NCBI GenBank assembly: GCA_002343325.1
Contig: DDSG01000180.1
Span: forward strand, 13,845-77,844
Origin: Phycisphaerales bacterium UBA2396
GTDB taxonomy: Bacteria; Planctomycetota; Phycisphaerae; Phycisphaerales; UBA1924
Length of the DNA stretch: 64,000 nucleotides
Direction: 5' to 3'
Below the pieces are notes generated by a model. That model was not told where the DNA came from, did not search any database, and saw nothing but the letters and a program-made list of their open reading frames with translations. The translations under genes and the position numbers were made by a program. Below are positions 40,445-49,356 of the stretch, in pieces; within the stretch, counting starts at the first letter, position 1; every line of letters begins with the position of its first letter.

Positions 40445-42241
40445 TCAGTGGCGATTCGCGGCGACGGCGGCGGGATCGGGCAGCGGCCAATCCTTCGCGT
40501 CCCAGTGCGGCGGGACCGTCGTCTCAAAGTCGTAGGGGCCGTGCTTGAGCACCGGCTCGTGCGAGAAGTTGTGCTCGCTGGGCGGGCTGTCCGCCTCCCA
40601 CTCCAGCGTCAGAGCGCCCCACGGGTTCTCCTTCGCCCGCTCGCCCACCGCGAGCGAGTGGATGAAGACCAGCAGGTGCCAGAAGAAGCCCAGGCCGAGG
40701 ATGAACGAGCCGACCGTGGACCACTGGTGCAGCATCGTGAACTCATCGGGGTACGAGGCATACCGGCGGGGCATGCCGTGCGTCCCGAGGAAGAACTGCG
40801 TGAAGAACGTCAGGTTGAACCCGACGAAGACGAGGAAGACGCCGATCTTCGCGGCGGGCTCGGAGTAGCTGCGGCCGAACAGCTTGGGCCACCAGTGGTG
40901 CAGGCCCGCGAGCAGCGCGATGATCGTGCCGCCGAACATCACGTAGTGGAAGTGTGCGACGACGAAGTACGAGTCGTGCAGGTGAAGGTCCGTCGAGAGC
41001 GTCGCGAGGGGGAGGCCCGTCAACCCGCCGATGGCGAACAGGAACAGGAAGACCAGGGCGTAGAGCATGGGGGTCGTGAGGGCGATCGAGCCCTTGTAGA
41101 GCGTCGAGACCCAGTTGAAGATCTTGACCGCCGTGGGAATCGCGACCAGGAACGTCAGCGCCGAGAAGACGACCGAGCCGATCTCGGACATGCTGGCGAA
41201 CATGTGGTGCCCCCACACGATGAACGCGACGCCCGCGATGCCCAGGGACGCGAACGCGATGGCGCGATAGCCGAAGATCGGCTTGCGGCTGTGGACCGCG
41301 ATGATGTCCGAGACGACGCCCATGCCGGGCAGGATCATCACGTACACCACGGGGTGGCTGTAGAACCAGAAGAAGTGCTGGTAGAGGACCGGATCGCCGC
41401 CCAGGGCGGGGTCGAAGATCCCCACGCGGAAGACACGCTCGAAGATGAGCAGGAGCAGCGTGATGCCGATGACAGGGGTCGCCAGCACCTGGATCACGGC
41501 CGTGGCGTAGATCGCCCAGACGAACAGGGGCATGTCGAACCAGCCCATCCCCGGGGCGCGGAGCTTGTGCACAGTCACCACGAAGTTCAGGCCGGTCAGA
41601 ATCGAGCTGAATCCGAGAATGAACGCGGCGAGGATCATGTAGACGACGCGCCAGTGCCCGGCGTCGGTGGTTGTGGAGTACGGGGTGTAGAACGTCCAGC
41701 CGGTATCGACGCCGTGGTACAGGATCGCGAGCACGCCGAAGATGCTGCCCGTGAGGTAGACGTACCACGAGAGCAGGTTCAGACGGGGGAAGGCCACGTC
41801 CTTGGCGCCCAGCATGAGCGGGAGCAGGAAGTTGCCCAGCGAGGCGGGGATGCCGGGAACGATGACCATGAACACCATGATCGCGCCGTGCATCGTGAAC
41901 GCGCGGTTGTACCAGAGGTTGCCCTCGTTGGGGTTCTCGGGGCTCGCCCCGAACCACTGGCCGAGCATCTGCCCTTCGTAGCGGGCGGGGATTCCGTTGA
42001 TGCCCGTGCCCTCGACGAGGCGGACGGGGTTGAACAACTCCGCCCGAACCAGCAGAGCCGCCACGCCGCCCGCGAAGAAGAGCGTCAGGATCGCGAAGAG
42101 ATACATGATCCCGAGCTTCTTGTGGTCGACCGTGGTCATCCAGTCCTTCACGGTCGTCCACACACCGCCCTTGCGGGCCAGATACGGGAGGTCGTGGTGG
42201 TCGTGAAGACCATTCGAATGTCCAGTGTCCATCGTCGTCAT
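40445..42241 (-). CDS. ctaD: Cytochrome c oxidase subunit I (A2 type)
   Basis: CtaD carries heme a and the heme a3-CuB centre where O2 is reduced. The 598-residue protein has WFYSHPVVYVMILPG: His and Tyr for CuB, and Ser/Val where A1 oxidases have HPEVY. The missing Glu and the YS motif mark it as A2 type, as in Thermus caa3. VAHFHYVMFGG gives the heme-ligand His pair. GAGGAA precedes the ATG. The gene stands between ctaC and ctaE. Confidence 0.96.
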   Translation of the reverse strand: MTTMDTGHSNGLHDHHDLPYLARKGGVWTTVKDWMTTVDHKKLGIMYLFAILTLFFAGGVAALLVRAELFNPVRLVEGTGINGIPARYEGQMLGQWFGASPENPNEGNLWYNRAFTMHGAIMVFMVIVPGIPASLGNFLLPLMLGAKDVAFPRLNLLSWYVYLTGSIFGVLAILYHGVDTGWTFYTPYSTTTDAGHWRVVYMILAAFILGFSSILTGLNFVVTVHKLRAPGMGWFDMPLFVWAIYATAVIQVLATPVIGITLLLLIFERVFRVGIFDPALGGDPVLYQHFFWFYSHPVVYVMILPGMGVVSDIIAVHSRKPIFGYRAIAFASLGIAGVAFIVWGHHMFASMSEIGSVVFSALTFLVAIPTAVKIFNWVSTLYKGSIALTTPMLYALVFLFLFAIGGLTGLPLATLSTDLHLHDSYFVVAHFHYVMFGGTIIALLAGLHHWWPKLFGRSYSEPAAKIGVFLVFVGFNLTFFTQFFLGTHGMPRRYASYPDEFTMLHQWSTVGSFILGLGFFWHLLVFIHSLAVGERAKENPWGALTLEWEADSPPSEHNFSHEPVLKHGPYDFETTVPPHWDAKDWPLPDPAAVAANRH

Positions 42242-42295
42242 ACGTGCGTTCCTCGGCGATTCGGGCGGCGTATGCGGCCGATCGCTCGTTCGTGA

Positions 42296-43423
42296 TTACT
42301 GAGCGGGCTTCTCCGCGGCGGGCTCGGTCACCTTCGGGCTCTTCATGAACGCGATCAGGTCCGCGATCTGCTGCTCGTTGAGCACCCCGGCGAAGGACGG
42401 CATCTGCCCTGCGGCAAACCCGGCCACGATCTTCGCGTTGGGGTTCAGGATCGCCTCGCGGATGTAGTTCTCATCGATCACGACCTTGGAGCCGTCGGTC
42501 ATCGTGTGCGTCGCGCCCCAGATGTTCTTCCACGAGGGGCCGGTCTTGAGCGAGCCGTCGATCGAATGGCAGCTGATGCAGTTGTTCTGCCAGAGGCGTT
42601 CCCCGCGGATGTCCGGCGGATCGGCCGAGCCCGCGTTGGCAAGCCACCACTGGAACTTGTCCTTCGGGATCACGCGGATGATGGCGCCCATCTCCGAGTG
42701 CAGGTCGCCGCAGTACTCGGCGCAGAACACCCAGTGGTCCACGTAAGGCGTGCCGTTCATTGCCGACCACGGGCTGCCCGCGTCGAACTGCAGCGTGTCG
42801 GCCTTCTCAGGAATCGAGCCCGTCTCGAACCAGAACTTCGTGTAGCGGTTGGGCAGCACGTCGATCTTCAGGCGGAAGTCGGGCACCCAGAAGCTGTGCA
42901 TCACGTCCTTGGAGATCATCTTGAGACGCACCGGCGTCTCGGCGGGCATGTAGTAGACCGGGACAGGCTGGGCCAGGAATTTGTTCGACGGCATCACCGC
43001 CGTGTTGCTCATCCCGTTCGAGTACTTGACCGTCCACGACCACTTCGCCGCGATCAGGTCCGCCTCGATGCCCCCCTGCTTGGGCACCAGCATGTCGGTG
43101 TAGCCCTTGAAGCCCACGATGAACATCGCGACGAACACGATCGTCGGGATGACGGTCCACGTCACTTCCAGACGCGAGTTGTGGTGCGGGCTCAGCTCGG
43201 CCGGCTTGCCGGGCACACGGCGGTACTTCACCACGAAGTACGCCGTCGCGCCCATCACCAGGATGAACGAGATGATCGACACGTACAGGATGAACATGAA
43301 CGCCGCGTCGGAGCTGTGGGCGTACGTCGCATTCGCGCGATCGCCAAAGACCATGTCGTGGAGCGGCCACGTCGACGCGTCGAAGCCCAGGGTGCTGCTG
43401 ATGATGTTCATGGAATTCGCCAT
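42296..43423 (-). CDS. ctaC: Cytochrome c oxidase subunit II with fused cytochrome c
   Basis: CtaC receives electrons from cytochrome c at the CuA centre. The 375-residue protein has two N-terminal helices, then the CuA domain (VMHSFWVPDFR and CAEYCGDLHSEM) and a C-terminal cytochrome c domain with CISCH and a Met ligand likely in QMPSFAG. The fusion makes this a caa3-type oxidase. I use the ATG at 43423; a TTG three codons earlier and an ATG four codons later are possible alternatives. It lies 14 bases after the SCO stop. Confidence 0.95.
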   Translation of the reverse strand: MANSMNIISSTLGFDASTWPLHDMVFGDRANATYAHSSDAAFMFILYVSIISFILVMGATAYFVVKYRRVPGKPAELSPHHNSRLEVTWTVIPTIVFVAMFIVGFKGYTDMLVPKQGGIEADLIAAKWSWTVKYSNGMSNTAVMPSNKFLAQPVPVYYMPAETPVRLKMISKDVMHSFWVPDFRLKIDVLPNRYTKFWFETGSIPEKADTLQFDAGSPWSAMNGTPYVDHWVFCAEYCGDLHSEMGAIIRVIPKDKFQWWLANAGSADPPDIRGERLWQNNCISCHSIDGSLKTGPSWKNIWGATHTMTDGSKVVIDENYIREAILNPNAKIVAGFAAGQMPSFAGVLNEQQIADLIAFMKSPKVTEPAAEKPAQ

Positions 43424-43437
43424 CGGTTTCAAGTAAC

Positions 43438-44409
43438 TCAGGTGGACGGGCTCAGGGGAGGACGGCCGACGGACCGGCCCACGGGTGCGGCATTCGCCGC
43501 CTGCGCATCACGTTGACGACGACGCCGGTACGCATCGCTCAGCAGCATCCAGCCGATGAACGACGCAATCCCGACCACCGTCACCACGCCCCCCGCCTGC
43601 ATCAGGCGGATGGCGCTCAGGGCATACCGCCCCGTGTTCGGATCAAACATGTAGCAGAACGCCAGAAGACGGTCCGCCGGACTCGGCGTGATCACGCCCC
43701 GACCGGCCTCGAGCAGCGCGAGCCGCAACTGCAGCGGCGTGTGCCCAAAGCCGTAGTGGTATCGCGCAATCTTCCCCTCGGGCGTGATCGTCAGAAACAC
43801 GATGGGGTGCGAGAACTCGCCGTTGGGCAGCTTGCGATACTGGAACCCGGTCGCCGCCGCCAGTTGACGCGCGGGCTCGGGCTCTCCGACGAAGAACTGG
43901 ATACCCCGCTTGGCCTGCTCGGGCGGCCGCTTGTACCCATCGATCGCCGCGTCGCGTCGCCCCACCGTCGCCGCCAGCGTGTCCCGCTCGTCAAAGCTGA
44001 CAAACAGCACATTGAAGTCGCGGCCGGCCTCGAGCGTCTCCAGATCGCGCAGGCACGTGATGATCGTGTTGATCGTCGCGTTGCAGATGACCGGGCAGGT
44101 GTAGTACACCATCGCCAGGATCGCGGGCTTGCCCTCAACCTCCGCGCCCTGGGGCGTGGTGTGCGCGAAGAACTGCCCGAGCTGCACGCGATTGCCGTCC
44201 GCGTCCGTCAGCAGCAAATCCAGCGGCAGAGGCAGCCCAAGCTTCTCTCGCACGTCCAGGCCAGACGCCTGCTGGCCAAGACGATTCACCGTCCCCGGCT
44301 CGCCAGCGGGTGTCGTCGGAGACGACGGCTGCGACATCGCCCAAGACCCGCACAGGGTCAGCGAGCCGAGCATCACGCCGTTCCGAATTGTCCGCCACAT
44401 CGCGTTCAT
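43438..44409 (-). CDS. SCO1/SenC/PrrC copper chaperone
   Basis: The 323-residue protein is a SCO-family thioredoxin fold that helps load copper into CuA of CtaC. YYTCPVICN has the CxxxC copper ligands and FSHPIVF the third ligand His. An N-terminal signal and an unusual C-terminal membrane helix (about 265-285) flank the domain, so it is probably held in the membrane at the C-terminus. Location between the small TM gene and ctaC fits its role. Confidence 0.93.
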   Translation of the reverse strand: MNAMWRTIRNGVMLGSLTLCGSWAMSQPSSPTTPAGEPGTVNRLGQQASGLDVREKLGLPLPLDLLLTDADGNRVQLGQFFAHTTPQGAEVEGKPAILAMVYYTCPVICNATINTIITCLRDLETLEAGRDFNVLFVSFDERDTLAATVGRRDAAIDGYKRPPEQAKRGIQFFVGEPEPARQLAAATGFQYRKLPNGEFSHPIVFLTITPEGKIARYHYGFGHTPLQLRLALLEAGRGVITPSPADRLLAFCYMFDPNTGRYALSAIRLMQAGGVVTVVGIASFIGWMLLSDAYRRRRQRDAQAANAAPVGRSVGRPPLSPST

Positions 44410-44473
44410 GCGTCTGGTTCTGCTCGGGAGTTCACACTCCCCGGCCTACTCCGATCAGGACACCCGATTCAGC

Positions 44474-44848
44474 TCACTTCGCCTGGTTCTGAGACGAGTA
44501 CTTCGTCATCACTCGCTGCGTCGCCACGTCCAGCGGCAAGGCAACCTTGCCCGCCTCCACGTCCGCCCAGCGGAACGTCGCCATCTGCTCGTCCGCCTTT
44601 GCCTTGTACACGTTGTACTCCTCCGCCAGCGACACATCCGTCCGCTCGCGGTAGGTCTGCGTGAACCAGTAGTTGAAGTACAGCAGCGTGATCGCCATCA
44701 GCCCCACCGTCCCGCCGATGATCAGCACGATCGAATTGATCAGCACGCCCGGCTGGATCTTCGACCCGTGCTCCTGCTGCGGCGTGTCGTCCGGCCCGTG
44801 CTGGTGCCAGGAGTCGCCGTGGTCAGAATGGCTCTGCGATGCGCTCAT
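44474..44848 (-). CDS. Small one-TM protein of the ACIII/oxidase operon
   Basis: The 124-residue protein has a His/Gln-rich N-terminus (SASQSHSDHGDSWHQHG), one hydrophobic helix (about 39-62) and a charged C-terminal part ending SSQNQAK. I start at ATG 44848 with AGGTG ahead of it. No family is recognised. It sits between actF and the SCO gene, so it may be an accessory subunit joining the two complexes or an assembly factor. Confidence 0.78.
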   Translation of the reverse strand: MSASQSHSDHGDSWHQHGPDDTPQQEHGSKIQPGVLINSIVLIIGGTVGLMAITLLYFNYWFTQTYRERTDVSLAEEYNVYKAKADEQMATFRWADVEAGKVALPLDVATQRVMTKYSSQNQAK

Positions 44849-44949
44849 GCGTTTCACCTGTCTCGACGACCCGGGGTCAATCCTAGGTTCGTCTCAAATA
44901 CTCGAACGGATTACTGTGCCACAAGAAACCAGCCGTTGTGCCCTCGCCC

Positions 44950-46233
44950 TTAGACGTAGTTCTTGTGCTTGAGGGATTCGCCCATTCGGGGGTCATTCAG
45001 AGGAACCAGCGGGCCCGACGCGACCTTCTTGATGAGGAAGCCGGCGAAGATGGCCACTGCACCGGCGATCGCCACGACGTCGATCCACGAGGCGGTGATC
45101 CCGGGCACCTTGTCCGCGGGCTGACCCGCGTACACCACCGGACGAACCACCCAGAACACGTCAAGAAGCTGCATGAGGATCAGCAGGCCGCAGAACGCCA
45201 ACAGGAAGCGGGGGTTCCGCTTGATCGGGCGGAAGATCAAGATCAGGAAGGGGATGACGAAGTGTCCGAATGCCAGGATCGGGAAGAAGTGCTCCCAGCC
45301 ATCGCGGGAGCGGGCGAGGAACCAAGCAGTCTCTTCCGGGATATTGGCGTACCAGATGAGGAAGTACTGGAAGAAGGCGATGTACGCCCAGAAGCAGGTG
45401 AACCCGAACAGGAGCTTGCCCAGATCGTGGAAGTGTTCCTCGGTGACCACGCCCTGGAGCTTCCCGCGGAGTCGAAGGGCCGCGAAGATCATGACGACGG
45501 TGGTCAGGCTCGTGAAGGCGCACCCGGCCAGGAAGTACACCGGCCACATCGTGCTGAAGAAGATGATGTCCTGGCTCATCAGCCAGTCGAAGCTCGCGAA
45601 GGCGAGGGTAAAGGCGAAGCAGATCATGCCCACGGGTGCCAAGGTGCGGATCTTGGCGGCGTAGGCCTTGTCGCCCGTCTCGTCCAGACGCTGGCTGTAC
45701 CCCACGAGCAGGCGGGAGAGCGCGAGCCACACGGCGGCATAGACCACCGCGAAGACCACAAACCGCGGAATGTTGAGGTACGGGCTCTTCTTGCCGAGCA
45801 GGTAGTTCTCGGCCGGGTTCTCGCCCATCCAGCGGAACATGACGCCCTTGTTGATGACCTCAACAGCGAGCACCACGCCGACCATCACGATCGGGATCCA
45901 GATGAGCGAGGCGATGTTCTCGAACTGGCGGCGGATCGTCGCGGTCCACCCCGCGTTGACCAGCGAGAAGATCAGCAGGAAGAAGATCGCGCCCATGCAG
46001 CAGGCCAGCACGCTCATCGCGCCGACATGGAAGCTCGCCAGGGGGTGGCCGAGCGACACGCCGGGCATGATCAGTGGGCTGGCGAAGGCGAGCCCCGTGC
46101 AGACCGCGCCAACACCGATGAGCCCGTTGCCCACGCCCGAGCCGGAACCGGCGGGCAGGGTGATGTTCTCGGGACGCATCGAGGCGAACTTCTCGGCCCA
46201 GGGAGAACGATTCTCTGCGGTCACCTGACTCAT
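44950..46233 (-). CDS. actF: Alternative complex III subunit ActF (NrfD-like membrane subunit)
   Basis: ActF is one of the two quinone-binding membrane subunits of alternative complex III, which oxidises menaquinol. The 427-residue protein has about ten hydrophobic helices. The start overlaps the actE stop as ATGA, so they are coupled; a longer reading frame through actE is in a different frame and false. Sequences such as SFDWLMSQDIIFFSTMWPVYF and GWEHFFPILAFGHF are typical. Confidence 0.93.
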   Translation of the reverse strand: MSQVTAENRSPWAEKFASMRPENITLPAGSGSGVGNGLIGVGAVCTGLAFASPLIMPGVSLGHPLASFHVGAMSVLACCMGAIFFLLIFSLVNAGWTATIRRQFENIASLIWIPIVMVGVVLAVEVINKGVMFRWMGENPAENYLLGKKSPYLNIPRFVVFAVVYAAVWLALSRLLVGYSQRLDETGDKAYAAKIRTLAPVGMICFAFTLAFASFDWLMSQDIIFFSTMWPVYFLAGCAFTSLTTVVMIFAALRLRGKLQGVVTEEHFHDLGKLLFGFTCFWAYIAFFQYFLIWYANIPEETAWFLARSRDGWEHFFPILAFGHFVIPFLILIFRPIKRNPRFLLAFCGLLILMQLLDVFWVVRPVVYAGQPADKVPGITASWIDVVAIAGAVAIFAGFLIKKVASGPLVPLNDPRMGESLKHKNYV

Positions 46234-47117
46234 GGCGTGCCTCCCTGGTTCTGACCGGCCTTCTTGGCTTCTTCGAGCTTGCGTGCCTCTTCCGCGGCCT
46301 TGGCCTTGGCGGCCTGCAGCTCGGCCCGCTGGGTGTTCATCGCCTGCACCTTGTCGGCCGGGATGTCCGCCGGCGTCCCGTTCTTGGCTTCCTGCAGCAC
46401 ACGCAGCCACGCCACCACCGCCCAGGCGTCCACCGCGTCGAGCGCATGGGCGTAGCCGGGCATCTTCTGGGCCTTTGTGCCGTCGTAGAACCCCTGCCTC
46501 GCGACGTAGAACAGGTACCCGTCCTTGCCCTTGAGGTTTGTGGGATCCTGGTACTGCGTTTCGAGCAGGTTGCGGGCGCCGCCGACCCATCCCGTCGGGC
46601 GGTTGGGGTCGCCGACCATCCCCTTGCCGTCGCCTTCGTAACCGTGGCACGCGGCGCAGTAGATGTTGAAGCGTTCCTGCCCGCGGGCGAGCAGTTCGGG
46701 CGAGAGATCGAGGGGGATGCGATCGACCACGTTGGCAAAGACCTTGCCCGTCGTGTCGTACTTGATGGAGCCGTCGTCGAGGCGGGCGGGGAGCGCACCC
46801 TCGTAGAACTCCCAGCTCGACTTGAGCAGGTTCGACCGCTGAGCGATGAACGGGTAGGCCCACTCGGGCTTGGTGATCAGCACGTCGCGGTCCATGTTCT
46901 GACGCGAGAAGGCGACCGTGCCCGGCACGGGCAGCCGCATCGAACGCCCGTCGGCGAAGAACTCGGCCTTCGTCTGGGGCTTGAACTTCGGGCTGTCGTC
47001 CATGTCGGGGAGGAACTGGCGCGGCGGCTTGTCGCTGCGGTCGCCGTGGCATCCCGCCAGACAGGCCGCGGCGGCGAGCACCGGAGCGGCAAACAGAATC
47101 GAGTATTGAGTGTTCAT
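46230..47117 (-). CDS. actE: Alternative complex III subunit ActE, lipoprotein monoheme cytochrome c
   Basis: ActE is the single-heme cytochrome c of alternative complex III. The 295-residue protein has a lipoprotein signal (ACLAGC), then the segment AEFFADGRSMRLPVPGTV, and CAACHGYEGDGKG for heme c, with a probable Met ligand in QKMPGYAHAL. The C-terminus is an Ala/Lys/Glu-rich helix. The ATG at 47117 gives a clean signal. Confidence 0.93.
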   Translation of the reverse strand: MNTQYSILFAAPVLAAAACLAGCHGDRSDKPPRQFLPDMDDSPKFKPQTKAEFFADGRSMRLPVPGTVAFSRQNMDRDVLITKPEWAYPFIAQRSNLLKSSWEFYEGALPARLDDGSIKYDTTGKVFANVVDRIPLDLSPELLARGQERFNIYCAACHGYEGDGKGMVGDPNRPTGWVGGARNLLETQYQDPTNLKGKDGYLFYVARQGFYDGTKAQKMPGYAHALDAVDAWAVVAWLRVLQEAKNGTPADIPADKVQAMNTQRAELQAAKAKAAEEARKLEEAKKAGQNQGGTP

Positions 47118-47148
47118 CGTGTGGGGCTCACGCGAGACAGAGTTCCGA

Positions 47149-47733
47149 TTACTGGTCCTCGACGAGATCGATGTGCGTCCCGCCGAGCGATTCGAGGAGC
47201 GTGCGGGTGGCCTTGTGGTCAAACTTGGGGTCGGCCGCCTCGACGCAGATGACGAACCGGTCGTCGCTCACGCGAAGGAAGCGTTCCTTGCTCAGCAGCG
47301 GGTGGTGGTGCCTGGGGAGCCCGTTGAGGGCGAGCATCCCGATGAGCGTCGCGAACGCCGCGAACAACACGCCCAGCTCGAACATGATGGGCACGAACGA
47401 CTCCCACCCGCCAGCCCCGCCGAACTCGCCGTAAGGCTTGCCCTGCGTGACGAGCTTGTACCCGATGTTGGAGCCGTACCACTGCAGGAGATATCCGGCG
47501 ACCACGCCGACGCACGCCGCCGACCCGACGATCAGCGGCAGGCGGGTTCGGCGGATGCCCATCGCCTCGTCGATCCCGTGGATCGGGAAGGGGGCGTATA
47601 CGTCCCAGTGGGTGAACCCCTGGTCGCGGAGCTTCTCCGCCGCGTGGTAGATCGCCGCGGGCGTCGCGAACTCGGCCATGATCCCGTAGATCGGCTCACC
47701 CTTCTCGTTCACAAACTGCTTGACCGTCGTCAT
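47149..47733 (-). CDS. actD: Alternative complex III subunit ActD (DUF3341)
   Basis: The 194-residue protein matches ActD: an N-terminal cytoplasmic domain (YGIMAEFATPAAIYHAAEKL) with the VYAPFPIHGIDEAMG motif, then two membrane helices (about 76-97 and 117-140), then a short tail. It helps hold the complex in the membrane. It lies 3 bases after the actC stop. Confidence 0.93.
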   Translation of the reverse strand: MTTVKQFVNEKGEPIYGIMAEFATPAAIYHAAEKLRDQGFTHWDVYAPFPIHGIDEAMGIRRTRLPLIVGSAACVGVVAGYLLQWYGSNIGYKLVTQGKPYGEFGGAGGWESFVPIMFELGVLFAAFATLIGMLALNGLPRHHHPLLSKERFLRVSDDRFVICVEAADPKFDHKATRTLLESLGGTHIDLVEDQ

Positions 47734-47736
47734 GGG

Positions 47737-49356
47737 TTAGTGCCCCTTCCCGTGGTGGTCATGGCCCTGACCATGGTGATCGTCGTGGTGGTCGTCGTGA
47801 TGCCCGTGCGGGTCGGCCTGAGGCAGAACAGCCTTGAGCTCGGAGATCGCGAAGACCGGGATCACCCGCAGGAACAGCAGGAACAGCGTCAGGAAGATCC
47901 CGAACGTGCCGGCGAAGGTCATGATGTCGACGAACGTGGGGTGGAACATGTGCCACTCGCCGGGCAGCCACGCCCGGTGAAGGCTCGTCACGATGATCAC
48001 GAACCGCTCGAACCACATCCCGATGGTCACGAACGTCGCGACGATGAAGATCACCACCGGGCTCTGACGGGCGAACTTCATCCAGAAGACCTGCGGGCTG
48101 ATCACGTTGCACCCGATCATCGCCCAGTACGCCCACCAGTACGGCGCGTAGCGTCCGTCCTCCGCGGCGAAGAACGGCGGCATCACGCGGTTGTACAGGA
48201 ACACGTCCTTCTCGAACGGGTTGCCCGAATACCAGGCGATGAAGAACTCCATCGCGTACGCGAACCCGACCATCATGCCCGTCAGCAGCAGGATCTTCGC
48301 CATGTTCTCCAGGTGGCGGAGTGTGACGAAGTCCTTCATGTTCGGATACAGCTCGCGGCACGGGATCAGCAGCAGCAGCACCATCGCGAACCCGCCGAAG
48401 ATCGCGCCCGCGACGAAGTAAGGCGGGAAGATCGTCGTGTGCCAGCCCGGGAGCTGGCTCGTCGCGAAGTCCGTCGACACGATCGAGTGCACCGAGAGCA
48501 CCAGCGGGGTGCTCATGCCGGCCAGGAGCAGGTACGCCGCCTCGTAGCGGTGCCAGTGCCGGCTGCTGAACCGCCACCCCAGAGAAAGGAACCCATAGAT
48601 GTACGCCCGCAACGCGTCCACCCGCACGGGGAGGAACGGAGCGATCGTGTTCGTGGACTGGCCGGAACGCAGACGCAGCGTCGCGCGGTCTCGCAGCGTT
48701 GCCAGGTCCGGCACCATGCCCATGTACCAGAAGAGTGCCGACACCGTGCCGTACGTCGACACGGCGAACAAGTCCCACAGCAGCGGGCTGCGGAAGTTGG
48801 GCCAGATGGCGTTGGAGTTGGGGATCGGGAACATCATCCACGCCATCCACGCGCGACCAACGTGGATGCCCGGGTACGTCGCCGCGCAGATCACGGCGAA
48901 GATCGTCATCGCTTCCGCGGCACGGTTCACCGCCGTGCGCCACTTCTGCTTGAAGAGGCACAGAATGGCCGAGATCAGCGTGCCGGCGTGGCCGATACCG
49001 ATCCAGAACACGAAGTTGGTGATGTCCCACGCCCAGTCGACCTGGTTCGTCTGACCCCACACACCCACGCCCGTGATGATGAGGTACAGGATCATCAGGG
49101 TGCCGAACGCCGCCAGAGCGTTCGCCATCCCGAAGACCGGCAGCCACCACCGACCCGGCGGGTTCTCGGTGTACCCGCAGATGATGTCCGTCACTTCCTT
49201 GAAGGAACGGTTGTTGAGCACGAGCGGCGGGCGCACATCGATGTCGTCGATGAGCGTCCCGTCGCCCGAGCCGGGCGGGATGGGCGTCGGACGTCCGGCG
49301 GCGTCGATGCCGGCGAGACGGCGGGCCATGCTTTCGTCGGGCTGGAAGCTGGTCAT
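47737..49356 (-). CDS. actC: Alternative complex III subunit ActC (NrfD/PsrC type)
   Basis: ActC is the larger quinone-binding membrane subunit. The 539-residue protein has ten likely helices and family sequences such as [36 protein letters not shown] and WMKFARQSP. The C-terminus is a His/Asp/Gly-rich tail. Its start overlaps the actB stop (ATGA). Confidence 0.95.
   Translation of the reverse strand: MTSFQPDESMARRLAGIDAAGRPTPIPPGSGDGTLIDDIDVRPPLVLNNRSFKEVTDIICGYTENPPGRWWLPVFGMANALAAFGTLMILYLIITGVGVWGQTNQVDWAWDITNFVFWIGIGHAGTLISAILCLFKQKWRTAVNRAAEAMTIFAVICAATYPGIHVGRAWMAWMMFPIPNSNAIWPNFRSPLLWDLFAVSTYGTVSALFWYMGMVPDLATLRDRATLRLRSGQSTNTIAPFLPVRVDALRAYIYGFLSLGWRFSSRHWHRYEAAYLLLAGMSTPLVLSVHSIVSTDFATSQLPGWHTTIFPPYFVAGAIFGGFAMVLLLLIPCRELYPNMKDFVTLRHLENMAKILLLTGMMVGFAYAMEFFIAWYSGNPFEKDVFLYNRVMPPFFAAEDGRYAPYWWAYWAMIGCNVISPQVFWMKFARQSPVVIFIVATFVTIGMWFERFVIIVTSLHRAWLPGEWHMFHPTFVDIMTFAGTFGIFLTLFLLFLRVIPVFAISELKAVLPQADPHGHHDDHHDDHHGQGHDHHGKGH

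Noticed and set aside
44950..47052. A 700-residue fusion reading through actE into actF
   Set aside because: The upstream 270 residues are a wrong-frame translation of actE. The true actF start is the ATG at 46233 that overlaps the actE stop.
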